Part shown: one piece after another, positions 18,543-26,269 of the stretch
Position numbering within the stretch: the stretch's first letter is position 1
How the letters are laid out: the number at the start of each line of letters is the position of its first letter
Assembly: GCF_020194175.1 (NCBI RefSeq)
Contig: NZ_JADYVX010000023.1
Coordinates: forward strand, 62,001-126,000
Reading direction: 5' to 3'
DNA length: 64,000 nt
Source of the DNA: Bradyrhizobium sp. BRP22
GTDB taxonomy: Bacteria; Pseudomonadota; Alphaproteobacteria; Rhizobiales; Xanthobacteraceae
Translations under genes and position numbers: made by a program
Notes under the pieces: generated by a model
What the model saw: only the letters and a program-made list of their open reading frames with translations
Told to the model about the DNA's origin: nothing
Databases searched by the model: none

Positions 18543-19535
18543 ATGCAGCTCGGCATGATCGGCTTGGGGCGGATGGGTGGCAACATCGTCCGCCGGCTGA
18601 TGGCTCACGGCCATACCGCCGTGGTCTACGACAAGGATCCGAAGGCGGTCGCCGCGCTCGCCGCCGACAATGCCGCCGGCTCCGCCTCGCTCGAGGAATT
18701 CGTGCTCAAGCTGGAGCAGCCGCGCACCGCCTGGGTGATGCTGCCGGCCGGCAAGATCACTGAGGCCACAATCGACGCGCTATCCAAGCTGATGCAGCCG
18801 GGCGACACCATCATCGACGGCGGCAACACCTTCTGGCAGGACGACGTCCGCCGCGGCAAGGCGCTGAAGGAGCGCGGCCTGCACTATATCGATGTCGGCA
18901 CCTCCGGCGGCATCTGGGGCATCGAGCGCGGCTACTGCATGATGATCGGCGGCGAGAAATCGGTCGTCGACCGGCTCGACCCGATCTTCAGCGCGCTTGC
19001 GCCCGGGATCGGTGACATCCCGCGCACGCCATCCCGCGAGGGCCGCGATCCTCGCATCGAGCAGGGCTACATCCATGCCGGTCCTGTCGGCGCCGGGCAT
19101 TTCGTCAAGATGATCCATAACGGCATCGAGTACGGCCTGATGCAGGCCTATGCCGAAGGCTTCGACATCCTGAAGAATGCGGGCAGCGAAGCGCTGCCGG
19201 CAGACCACCGCTTCGATCTCGACATCGCCGACATTGCCGAGGTGTGGCGGCGCGGCAGCGTGATCCCGTCCTGGCTGCTCGACCTCACCGCGATCGCGCT
19301 CGCCGAGAACGCCACGCTCGATAATTATTCCGGCTTCGTCGAGGATTCCGGCGAAGGCCGCTGGACCGTCAATGCCGCGATCGACGAGGCAGTGCCGGCG
19401 GAGGTGCTGACGGCGGCGCTGTTTGCCCGCTTCCGTTCGCGCAAGGACCACACCTTCGCCGAGAAGATCCTCTCCGCCATGCGCGCCGGTTTCGGCGGCC
19501 ACCGGGAGCCGCCGCAAAGCGCCAAGAAGAGTTAG
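18543..19535 (+). CDS. gnd: 6-phosphogluconate dehydrogenase, decarboxylating (short type)
   Basis: A 330-residue enzyme of the short GndA class rather than the 470-residue enterobacterial form. It converts 6-phosphogluconate to ribulose-5-phosphate and CO2. The Rossmann motif GLGRMGGN is at residues 7-14 and is followed by an acidic VVYDKD after the second strand (about residues 28-33); an aspartate there usually favours NAD over NADP, which is inference. The catalytic region reads GAGHFVKMIHNGIEYG near residue 186, with the lysine and histidine-asparagine pair of this family. It sits between tal-pgi and zwf, both flanked by palindromes, so it may have its own transcript end. Confidence 0.9.
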   Translation: MQLGMIGLGRMGGNIVRRLMAHGHTAVVYDKDPKAVAALAADNAAGSASLEEFVLKLEQPRTAWVMLPAGKITEATIDALSKLMQPGDTIIDGGNTFWQDDVRRGKALKERGLHYIDVGTSGGIWGIERGYCMMIGGEKSVVDRLDPIFSALAPGIGDIPRTPSREGRDPRIEQGYIHAGPVGAGHFVKMIHNGIEYGLMQAYAEGFDILKNAGSEALPADHRFDLDIADIAEVWRRGSVIPSWLLDLTAIALAENATLDNYSGFVEDSGEGRWTVNAAIDEAVPAEVLTAALFARFRSRKDHTFAEKILSAMRAGFGGHREPPQSAKKS

Positions 19536-19634
19536 AGCATGATCCGGAAAAGTGGAAACCGGTTTTCCGAGAAGATCATGCTCAAACAAACAGATGAGAT
19601 CATGATCCGATTCCGTCTGATCGGATCATGATCC
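19535..19634. repeat. Dispersed palindrome, copy B, plus degenerate copy
   Basis: A second 49-nt element (19535-19583) again begins at the last base of the preceding TAG stop (gnd). A shorter related inverted pair, GATCATGATC at 19598-19607 and GGATCATGATCC at 19623-19634, follows. Together they fill most of the gap before zwf. Confidence 0.8.
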
Positions 19635-19649
19635 AGGGAAGGCTTACGG

Positions 19650-21158
19650 ATGACGAACGGTCACGCGCAAAAGAAACCCGACCCCTGCTCCTTCATCATT
19701 TTCGGCGTCACGGGCGACCTCGCGCACCGGCTGGTGATCCCTGCCCTCTATAATCTTGCGGCGAACAACCTGTTGCCGGACAAATTCTGCATTGTCGGCG
19801 TCGCCCGCGGCAGCATGTCGAACCAGGAACTGACCGCGAGCCTGATGAAGGGATTGCGCCAGTTCGCGACCCGCCCGGTCGACGAGGCCATCGCCAAGCG
19901 CCTGTTCGAATGCGTGACGGCAGTTGAAGCCGATCCGAAGGACCCGGCGTCCTTCGACCAGATGCGGGTCCAGCTCGACAAGGCCGAGGCGGCACGCGAA
20001 ACCGGCGGCAACCGCCTGTTCTACCTCGCGACGCCGCCGGGCGCATTCCTGCCGATCACCAGGGAGCTCGCCCGCACCGGCATGCTGAAGGAGAACGGCT
20101 ACTGGCGGCGGATCGTGATCGAGAAGCCGTTCGGTACGGACCTGGACTCGGCGAGGCACCTGAATGCCGAGTTGCTGAAGCTGGTCGACGAGCACCAGAT
20201 CTACCGGATCGACCACTATCTCGGCAAGGAAACCGTCCAGAACATTCTGGTGCTGCGCTTTGCCAACGGCATGTTCGAGCCGATCTGGAATCGCAACCAT
20301 ATCGATCATATCCAGATCACAGTGGACGAGAAGCTCGGTGTCGGCCACCGCGGCAGCTTCTACGATTCCACGGGCGCGTTGCGCGACATGGTTCCGAACC
20401 ATCTGTTCCAACTGATGTCGCTGGTCGCGATGGAGCCGCCGATCCGCTTTGATGCGCATTCGGTGCGCACGGAGAAGGCCAATGTGCTGGCCGCGATCCA
20501 GCTCCAGAGCGAGCAGGAGGCGCTGCACAATTCAGTGCGCGGGCAATATCGCGGCGGCAAGATCGGCGACACCGAGATCGAGGACTATTGCAAGACCAAG
20601 GACGTCAAGCCGGGAAGCAGCACCGAAACCTATGCCGCGCTGAAGCTCACCATCGATAATTGGCGCTGGGCCGGCGTGCCGTTCTATCTGCGTACCGGCA
20701 AGGCGCTGGCGGCCAAGCGCACCGAGATCGCCATCAAGTTCAAGCAGGCACCATTCGCGATGTTTCGCGACACGCCGGTCGACCAGCTCTCGCAGAACTA
20801 CCTCGTGATCTCGACCGAGCCGACCGAGGGCATCGAGCTGCAGTTCAACACCAAGGTTCCGGGGCCGACCATCAACATCGACGGCGTCGAGATGAAGTTC
20901 CGCTACAAGGACTACTTCAAGGCCGAGCCGTCGACCGGCTATGAGACGCTGATCTATGACTGCATGATCGGCGACAACATCCTGTTCCAGCGCGCCGACA
21001 GCGTGGAGGCCGGCTGGCAGGCGGTGCAGCCCTTCCTCGATGCCTGGAAGAAGACCGGCGGCGCCGGCCTGCAGCCCTACAAGGCCGGCAGCGAGGGGCC
21101 CGAGGCCGCCAACGCGCTTCTGACCCGCGACGGCCGTAGCTGGCGAAAGCTCGGCTGA
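19650..21158 (+). CDS. zwf: Glucose-6-phosphate 1-dehydrogenase
   Basis: A 502-residue enzyme that oxidises glucose-6-phosphate to 6-phosphogluconolactone with NAD(P). The dinucleotide-binding stretch FGVTGDLAHRLVIPALYNL starts near residue 18, and the substrate-binding and catalytic signature RIDHYLGKETVQN is at about residues 185-197, with the key histidine. Length is standard. ATG 19650 follows AAGG at good spacing. It is followed after 2 nt by pgl, so the two steps of the oxidative branch are made together. It feeds both gnd here and, if present elsewhere, the Entner-Doudoroff pathway. Confidence 0.95.
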   Translation: MTNGHAQKKPDPCSFIIFGVTGDLAHRLVIPALYNLAANNLLPDKFCIVGVARGSMSNQELTASLMKGLRQFATRPVDEAIAKRLFECVTAVEADPKDPASFDQMRVQLDKAEAARETGGNRLFYLATPPGAFLPITRELARTGMLKENGYWRRIVIEKPFGTDLDSARHLNAELLKLVDEHQIYRIDHYLGKETVQNILVLRFANGMFEPIWNRNHIDHIQITVDEKLGVGHRGSFYDSTGALRDMVPNHLFQLMSLVAMEPPIRFDAHSVRTEKANVLAAIQLQSEQEALHNSVRGQYRGGKIGDTEIEDYCKTKDVKPGSSTETYAALKLTIDNWRWAGVPFYLRTGKALAAKRTEIAIKFKQAPFAMFRDTPVDQLSQNYLVISTEPTEGIELQFNTKVPGPTINIDGVEMKFRYKDYFKAEPSTGYETLIYDCMIGDNILFQRADSVEAGWQAVQPFLDAWKKTGGAGLQPYKAGSEGPEAANALLTRDGRSWRKLG

Positions 21159-21160
21159 CG

Positions 21161-21904
21161 ATGGCCGCCGTCGGTCGCCGCCAGATCATCACCGTCGCCG
21201 ATCCCGCGGCGTTGGCGCAGGCCGCCGCCGAGCGCGTGCTGGCGCGGATCGCCGCCAACAGCGGCCGGATCGCGATCTGCCTGACCGGAGGATCGAGCCC
21301 GAAAGCGCTCTACCAATTGCTTGCGACCGAGGCGTACCACAACAGGATCCCGTGGGACCGCGTGCACTGGTTCATCGGCGACGAGCGGTTCGTACCGATC
21401 GAGGACCCCAGGAACAACATGGCAATGGCGCGCGGGGCATTCCTGGATCGCTACGCGCCTGCGTCCAACATCCATCCGATCCCGACCGATGCCGCAAGTC
21501 CCGACGAAGCGGCGGACCGCTACGCGCGTGAGCTGATATCGTTCTACGGCGCGGAGGCTCTGGAGGCTGCCCGCCCGCTGTTTGATCTGGTGCTGATGGG
21601 CGTCGGGCCGGACGGACACACCGCCTCGCTGTTTCCGGACTACCCCGCGATCGAGGTGATCGACCGATGGGTCGTCGGCGTGCCCAAGGCCAATGTCGAA
21701 CCGTTCGTGCCGCGCGTCAGCCTGACCCTGCCGACGCTGTCCTGCTGCCGCGAAATGCTGTTCGAGGTCGCAGGCAAGGACAAGCGCGCCATCTTGACCC
21801 GCGTCCTCGCCGGCGAGAACCTCCCGGCGAACCGCGCGCAATCCATCGGCGAGACGGTCTGGCTGATCGACGAGGCGGCGCGGCCGGAGAATTTTCGTGG
21901 CTGA
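21161..21904 (+). CDS. pgl: 6-phosphogluconolactonase
   Basis: A 247-residue DevB-type lactonase that hydrolyses 6-phosphogluconolactone to 6-phosphogluconate. Conserved blocks are CLTGGSSPKALYQLL near residue 40, the active-site stretch FIGDERFVP near residue 71 and LMGVGPDGHTASLFPD near residue 145. It starts 2 nt after the zwf stop and overlaps gntK by 8 nt, so zwf-pgl-gntK is a coupled unit. No N-terminal targeting signal is present; it acts in the cytosol. Confidence 0.93.
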   Translation: MAAVGRRQIITVADPAALAQAAAERVLARIAANSGRIAICLTGGSSPKALYQLLATEAYHNRIPWDRVHWFIGDERFVPIEDPRNNMAMARGAFLDRYAPASNIHPIPTDAASPDEAADRYARELISFYGAEALEAARPLFDLVLMGVGPDGHTASLFPDYPAIEVIDRWVVGVPKANVEPFVPRVSLTLPTLSCCREMLFEVAGKDKRAILTRVLAGENLPANRAQSIGETVWLIDEAARPENFRG

Positions 21905-22421
21905 GGTGGCAACCCTGTGCGCCCTCGTCGTGATGGGCGTCTCCGGCTCGGGCAAGAGCACGATCGGCGAGACGCTCGCAGCCCGGCTCGGCTGGCGCTT
22001 CGAGGACGGCGACCGTTTTCACCCCGCCAGCAACGTCGCGAAAATGAGCGCCGGCCAGCCGCTCACCGACGACGATCGCCGCCCCTGGCTGCAGGCAATC
22101 GCCGGCGAGATCGACCGCGTCTGCAAGGCAGGTGAGCGCCTGGTGGTCGCCTGTTCGGCGCTGAAGCGTGCCTATCGCGAGATTCTCCTGCACGGACGGG
22201 ATGACGTCCGCATCGTCTTCCTCGACGGCAGCGAGGCGCTGATCGCGGGCCGGCTCGCAGAGCGCAAGGGGCATTTCATGCCGCAGGGCCTCCTGGCCAG
22301 CCAGTTCCAGACCCTGGAGCGGCCGGAGCCGAACGAACATTCGATCACGGTCTCGATCGACGCCACCGTCGAAGCCATTGTCGACGCCATCATCCGCCAA
22401 ATGAAACAGGTCACCCCATGA
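21897..22421 (+). CDS. gntK: Gluconokinase
   Basis: A 174-residue P-loop kinase of the GntK family that phosphorylates D-gluconate to 6-phosphogluconate. Walker A is VMGVSGSGKSTIG at about residues 12-24, followed by the gluconokinase-specific FEDGDRFHPASNVAKM near residue 36 and LTDDDRRPWL near residue 60. It begins at GTG 21897, inside the end of pgl, and its stop overlaps the next start by four bases. Its place here lets external gluconate enter the same 6-phosphogluconate pool as zwf/pgl. Confidence 0.92.
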   Translation: MAEVATLCALVVMGVSGSGKSTIGETLAARLGWRFEDGDRFHPASNVAKMSAGQPLTDDDRRPWLQAIAGEIDRVCKAGERLVVACSALKRAYREILLHGRDDVRIVFLDGSEALIAGRLAERKGHFMPQGLLASQFQTLERPEPNEHSITVSIDATVEAIVDAIIRQMKQVTP

Positions 22422-23230
22422 CCCGCATCGCCCTGCTCGTTTCCGACGTCGACGGTACGCTGCTGACCAAGGAAAAAGTCCTGACCGACGCCGCCCGGGA
22501 GGCCGCGCACAAGCTGCACGCGGCCGGCATCGGCTTCACCATCGTCTCCAGCCGTCCCTCGATCGGCATGGGCTTCTTGGTCGAGCCGCTGTCGATCACG
22601 CTGCCGGTCGGCGCCTTCAACGGCAGCTCGATCATCGATCCGCAGCTCAGGCCCGTCGAGCAGCATTTGATCCCGCCGGCGATCGCGCGACGGAGCATCG
22701 AGCTCTTGCGCGAATTCGGCGTCGACATCTGGCTGTTCACCAATGACCGCTGGCTGACCGCCAATCCCGATGGCGAATATGTCGCCCACGAGCGGCACAC
22801 CATCAGGCACGATCCGACCATCGTCACCGATTATACGCCCTATCTCGACCAGGCCTGCAAGATCGTCGGCGCCTCCTCGGACGCCCCGCTGCTCGCGCGC
22901 TGCGAAACCGCGATGCAGCAGGCGGTCGGCACGGAGGCGACCGCGGTCCGCTCGCAGACCTATTATCTCGACGTGACCCCGCCCGGCCACGACAAGGGCA
23001 CCTTCGTCGAGGCGATGGCGAAACGGCTCGGCATTCCGATCGAGGCTGTGGCAACCATCGGCGACATGCGCAACGACCTGCCGATGTTCGCCAGGAGCGG
23101 CGTTCAGTTTGCGATGGGCAACGCCACCGATGAGGTCAAGAGCCAGGCGAAGTTCGTCACCGACAGCAACGAGCGCGACGGCTTCGCCAAGGCGGTCGAG
23201 ATGCTGCTGAACTACAACGAGACGGCTTGA
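22418..23230 (+). CDS. HAD superfamily (Cof type, IIB) phosphatase
   Basis: A 270-residue haloacid-dehalogenase hydrolase of the Cof/IIB subclass. Motif I is VSDVDGTLLT at about residues 8-17, with the nucleophile and general-acid aspartates; motif IV is IGDMRNDLPMF near residue 211. The large alpha-beta cap between them is typical for phosphatases of sugar phosphates. It overlaps gntK by four bases, so a role in removing or balancing a sugar-phosphate of the pathway is plausible but not provable from sequence. Confidence 0.88.
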   Translation: MTRIALLVSDVDGTLLTKEKVLTDAAREAAHKLHAAGIGFTIVSSRPSIGMGFLVEPLSITLPVGAFNGSSIIDPQLRPVEQHLIPPAIARRSIELLREFGVDIWLFTNDRWLTANPDGEYVAHERHTIRHDPTIVTDYTPYLDQACKIVGASSDAPLLARCETAMQQAVGTEATAVRSQTYYLDVTPPGHDKGTFVEAMAKRLGIPIEAVATIGDMRNDLPMFARSGVQFAMGNATDEVKSQAKFVTDSNERDGFAKAVEMLLNYNETA

Positions 23231-23242
23231 TCTTGCACTTCA

Positions 23243-23268
23243 CCTCTCCCGCTTGCTTGCGGGAGAGG
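23243..23268. terminator. Hairpin between convergent genes
   Basis: CCTCTCCCGC pairs with GCGGGAGAGG around TTGCTT, in the gap between the convergent HAD and L,D-transpeptidase genes. It belongs to a dispersed CTCTCCCGC repeat family also present at 42487 and 58405, and probably ends transcription from both sides. Confidence 0.6.
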
Positions 23269-23317
23269 GAGCGCAGTTCTCATCGCGGATGCAAGTTCGA
23301 CCTCATCTCATCACGCG

Positions 23318-24310
23318 TCAGCTTTCGTTGCTCTCCGTTCCCTCGACAAAATCCACTGGCGTCTCTTTCTTGACGCTCGCGCCGAGCAGCGTCGCGTCCC
23401 AATTGGTCAGGCGGACGCAGCCGTGGGATTCGGATTTGCTGATCTTCGAGGGCTCGGGCGCGCCATGGATTCCGTAGCCCTGCCCGGAAAGTCCGATCCA
23501 GTGGGATCCGACAGGATTGTTCGGACCGGGCTTGATGATGAACGCTCGCTTGGTGCGCACGCCCTTGAACTTGTAGGCCGGGTTGTAGCGGTAGTACGGA
23601 TTGGCATCGGATGAGATCACCTTGAGCGTGCCGCTCGGCGTCGGCTTGTCCTCGCTGCCGACGGTCGCCGGAAAGAAGGCGAGCAGCGCGCCGCCGCCGT
23701 CGAATGCCTTCACCGTCTGCCGCGACTTGTCGACCTCGATCCGCGCCACGCTCAGCTTGAGCTGGGGATCGCGACCATTGACGACAAGAATAGTCTCGCC
23801 GGCGCGGTCGAACTTCTTGCCGGGGTTGAGCTGCACCAGCAGCCCTTCGCTCATGTGGAATCGCTCCGCAAGCGCCTCGCGCGCGCTCTTGTAGCCGAGC
23901 GCGGGCATCGATTTCATCGCCTCCATCCTGGAGGGGATCTTCTTGACGAACGGTCCCTTCGTATCCTTCTCGGAGATCGTGTAGCTCGTGATGACGTCGC
24001 CCTGGCTCTCATTCAGCTTGGCCCAGATCTCCGGTGTGAGCGTCTTCTGAAACGGCAGGCCCTTGGCTTCCGCGAAGGCCTGCAGCGCCTTCCGCGTATT
24101 CTCGGCAAACTTGCCATCGATCTCGCCGGGCGAGAACAGCGCGCGGTCGAGCAATACCTGGACCTTGATGATTGTCGCGTCGGCCTTGTCCTCGGCCACG
24201 GGGCGAGCCCGATACCCGGCGTTGTTGATCGCCGCAGCATCGAGGCCGGCTGCGAACGCCGGCCCCGATAGCGAGCATGCGAGCAGGGCTGCGGTGAACA
24301 GGCGAGCCAT
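23318..24310 (-). CDS. L,D-transpeptidase with peptidoglycan-binding domain
   Basis: A 330-residue exported enzyme. Residues 1-20 are a Sec signal peptide ending in GPAFAA. A PG_binding_1-like helical repeat follows (about 45-95, IKVQVLLDRALFSPGEIDGK), and the C-terminal YkuD catalytic domain ends in the active-site SHGCVRL at residues 295-301, with the nucleophile C298, and IHGAPEP nearby. It forms 3-3 peptidoglycan cross-links or attaches proteins to the wall, an envelope-hardening role often linked to stress. It lies downstream of the GH15 gene on the same strand with 78 nt between, where a possible stress promoter is found. Confidence 0.9.
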   Translation of the reverse strand: MARLFTAALLACSLSGPAFAAGLDAAAINNAGYRARPVAEDKADATIIKVQVLLDRALFSPGEIDGKFAENTRKALQAFAEAKGLPFQKTLTPEIWAKLNESQGDVITSYTISEKDTKGPFVKKIPSRMEAMKSMPALGYKSAREALAERFHMSEGLLVQLNPGKKFDRAGETILVVNGRDPQLKLSVARIEVDKSRQTVKAFDGGGALLAFFPATVGSEDKPTPSGTLKVISSDANPYYRYNPAYKFKGVRTKRAFIIKPGPNNPVGSHWIGLSGQGYGIHGAPEPSKISKSESHGCVRLTNWDATLLGASVKKETPVDFVEGTESNES

Positions 24311-24340
24311 TCCCGATCCTCCGGTGAGATACTTGCAAAC

Positions 24341-24365
24341 AATGATCGTTGACCCCGCCGGTTCC
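24341..24365 (-). promoter_or_regulatory. Possible EcfG promoter of L,D-transpeptidase gene
   Basis: GGAAC (24365-24361, minus strand) is followed after 16 bases by CATT (24344-24341). It fits the looser GGAAC-N18-TT form but differs from CGTT at one base. It would give a leader of about 25 nt. Confidence 0.35.
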
Positions 24366-24388
24366 GTCGCGCGGGTCCAGGCGGGTGG

Positions 24389-26194
24389 TTATTTCGAACG
24401 CTGAACGGCGGGCTTCTCGGCCGCCCGCTTGGCAGCGCTGAGGTTGTGCGCGGTGTTGATCAGCGCGATATGGGTCAGCGCCTGCGGGAAATTGCCGGTC
24501 TGGCGGCCGGCGACGGCATCGTATTCTTCGGCCAACAGGCCGAGGTCGTTGGCAATAGCGATGACACGATCGAACAGGGTTTGCGCCTTCTCGACCTCTC
24601 CCGCCAGCACATAGGCGTCGGCGAGCCAAAGCGTGCAGGCGAGGAAGGCGCCCTCGATCGGCTGCTTCTCCTCGGAGACCTCGCGCGGATCGTGCCGCAT
24701 CACGAAGCCGTCGCGCATTAGGTATTGCTCGGTCGCCGCCAGCGTACCGCGGATCCGTGAATCGGTCGGCGGCAAAAATCCCACAGCAGGCAATAGCAGG
24801 ACACTGGCATCAAGCAATTGCGAGCCGTAGGATTCGACGAACGAGTTGAGCTTGCGATCAAATCCCTTGGCGCAGACGTCGCGGTGGATGGTCTCGCGCA
24901 GCAGCAGCCATTTGCCGAGCGGCGCCTTGAGCCCGAATTTCTGCGCGCTCTTGATGCCACGATCGAAGGCGACCCAGGTCATCACCTTCGAGAAAACATA
25001 GTGCCTGCCCTCGCCGCGACGCTCCCAGATGCCATGATCCGGCCGGTCCCATTCTTCCGCGAGGTGTTCGAGCACGGCGCATTCCAGCGACCAGCTCGCA
25101 TCGTCGAGCTGCAGCTTCGCCACGCGCGACTGGTGGAAGGCGTCGATCAATTCGCCATAGACGTCGAGCTGCAACTGCGCATGCGCGGCATTGCCGACGC
25201 GTACCGGCTGCGCACCCTCATAGCCGGGCAGCCAGAGCGCCTCCCATTCCAGAAGCCGCCGCTGGCCCATGATGCCGTACATGATCTGCATGTTGGCCGG
25301 CGCGCCTGCGGCCGCGCGCAACAGCCAGTTGTGCCAGGCGAGCGCCTCCTCGGTATAGCCCGAGTTCATCAGCGCCAGCAGTGTGAAGGTCGCATCCCGC
25401 AGCCAGCAATAGCGGTAGTCCCAGTTGCGCTGGCCGCCGAGTTTCTCCGGCAGCGAGGTCGTGGGCGCCGCGACGATGCCGCCGGTCGGCGCGAAGGTCA
25501 GCGCCTTCAATACGATCAGCGAGCGCAGCACGAGGTTGCGGGCGAACCCCTCATAAGTGCAGCGGCTCGACCATTCCGTCCAGAACGCCTCGGTGTCCTG
25601 CAAGGCCTGCGCGGGATCGATCGGTCCGGGCACCGGCAGATGCGAGGGCCCGTAGGTCATCACGAAGGGCACGATCTCGCCTTCGCCGACCGCGAATTCG
25701 GCCACCGTCGTCAGGTCCTGCCCGCGGGTCTCGACCGGCGAGCGGAGCACGACCATGTCCTGCCCGCAGATCGCCAGCAGCGCCGATCCGTCCGCGCTCT
25801 TCTTGACCCAGGGAATATCGGCGCCGAAGCCGAAGCGGATGATCAGCTCCATCCGCAGCCTGACGGTACCCTTCACGCCGCACACCAGCCGCACGATGTC
25901 GGAGGCGTTGCCGCGCGGCGGCATGAAATCGATCAGATCGACGGTGCCGCTTTCGGTCTCGAACCGCGTCTCCAGGATCAGCGTGTTGTCGCGGTAGCGG
26001 CGGGAGGTCTTGACGACGGCCTCGGCCGGCGAGATCAGCCAGCGGCCATGCCTGTTGTTGCCGAGCAGCGCCGCGAAACAGGCGTCGCAGTCGAAGGCGG
26101 GCCAGCACAGCCAGTCGATCGATCCGTCGCGACCGACCAATGCCGCCGTCTCGCAGTCGCCGATCAGTCCGTAATCCTCGATCCTGCAAGACAC
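24389..26194 (-). CDS. GH15 family glucosidase (trehalase or glucoamylase type)
   Basis: A 601-residue cytosolic GH15 protein. The N-terminal beta-sandwich begins RIEDYGLIGDCETAALVGRD, the usual opening of bacterial GH15 trehalase/glucoamylase homologues. The (alpha/alpha)6 barrel carries NWDYRYCWLRDATFTL near residue 260, the substrate-binding block with the catalytic region. A later EGAFLACTLWLADAY near residue 525 holds a conserved glutamate. It would release glucose from trehalose or from alpha-glucan non-reducing ends. Placed between malQ and an L,D-transpeptidase gene and facing the trehalose/glucan operon, a trehalase role is attractive, but specificity needs biochemistry. No signal peptide was seen. 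Confidence 0.87.
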   Translation of the reverse strand: MSCRIEDYGLIGDCETAALVGRDGSIDWLCWPAFDCDACFAALLGNNRHGRWLISPAEAVVKTSRRYRDNTLILETRFETESGTVDLIDFMPPRGNASDIVRLVCGVKGTVRLRMELIIRFGFGADIPWVKKSADGSALLAICGQDMVVLRSPVETRGQDLTTVAEFAVGEGEIVPFVMTYGPSHLPVPGPIDPAQALQDTEAFWTEWSSRCTYEGFARNLVLRSLIVLKALTFAPTGGIVAAPTTSLPEKLGGQRNWDYRYCWLRDATFTLLALMNSGYTEEALAWHNWLLRAAAGAPANMQIMYGIMGQRRLLEWEALWLPGYEGAQPVRVGNAAHAQLQLDVYGELIDAFHQSRVAKLQLDDASWSLECAVLEHLAEEWDRPDHGIWERRGEGRHYVFSKVMTWVAFDRGIKSAQKFGLKAPLGKWLLLRETIHRDVCAKGFDRKLNSFVESYGSQLLDASVLLLPAVGFLPPTDSRIRGTLAATEQYLMRDGFVMRHDPREVSEEKQPIEGAFLACTLWLADAYVLAGEVEKAQTLFDRVIAIANDLGLLAEEYDAVAGRQTGNFPQALTHIALINTAHNLSAAKRAAEKPAVQRSK

Positions 26195-26220
26195 GGTGGC
26201 GGCTGCTCCCTCTTTATTTC

Positions 26221-26269
26221 AGCATGATCTTTTCGGAAAACCGGTTTCCACTGTTCCGGATCATGCTCT
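26221..26269. repeat. Dispersed palindrome, copy C (inverted)
   Basis: The same 49-nt element as at 18474 and 19535, in the other orientation. Read along malQ it begins inside the TAG stop of that gene and lies in the 73-nt gap before the GH15 gene. Confidence 0.8.
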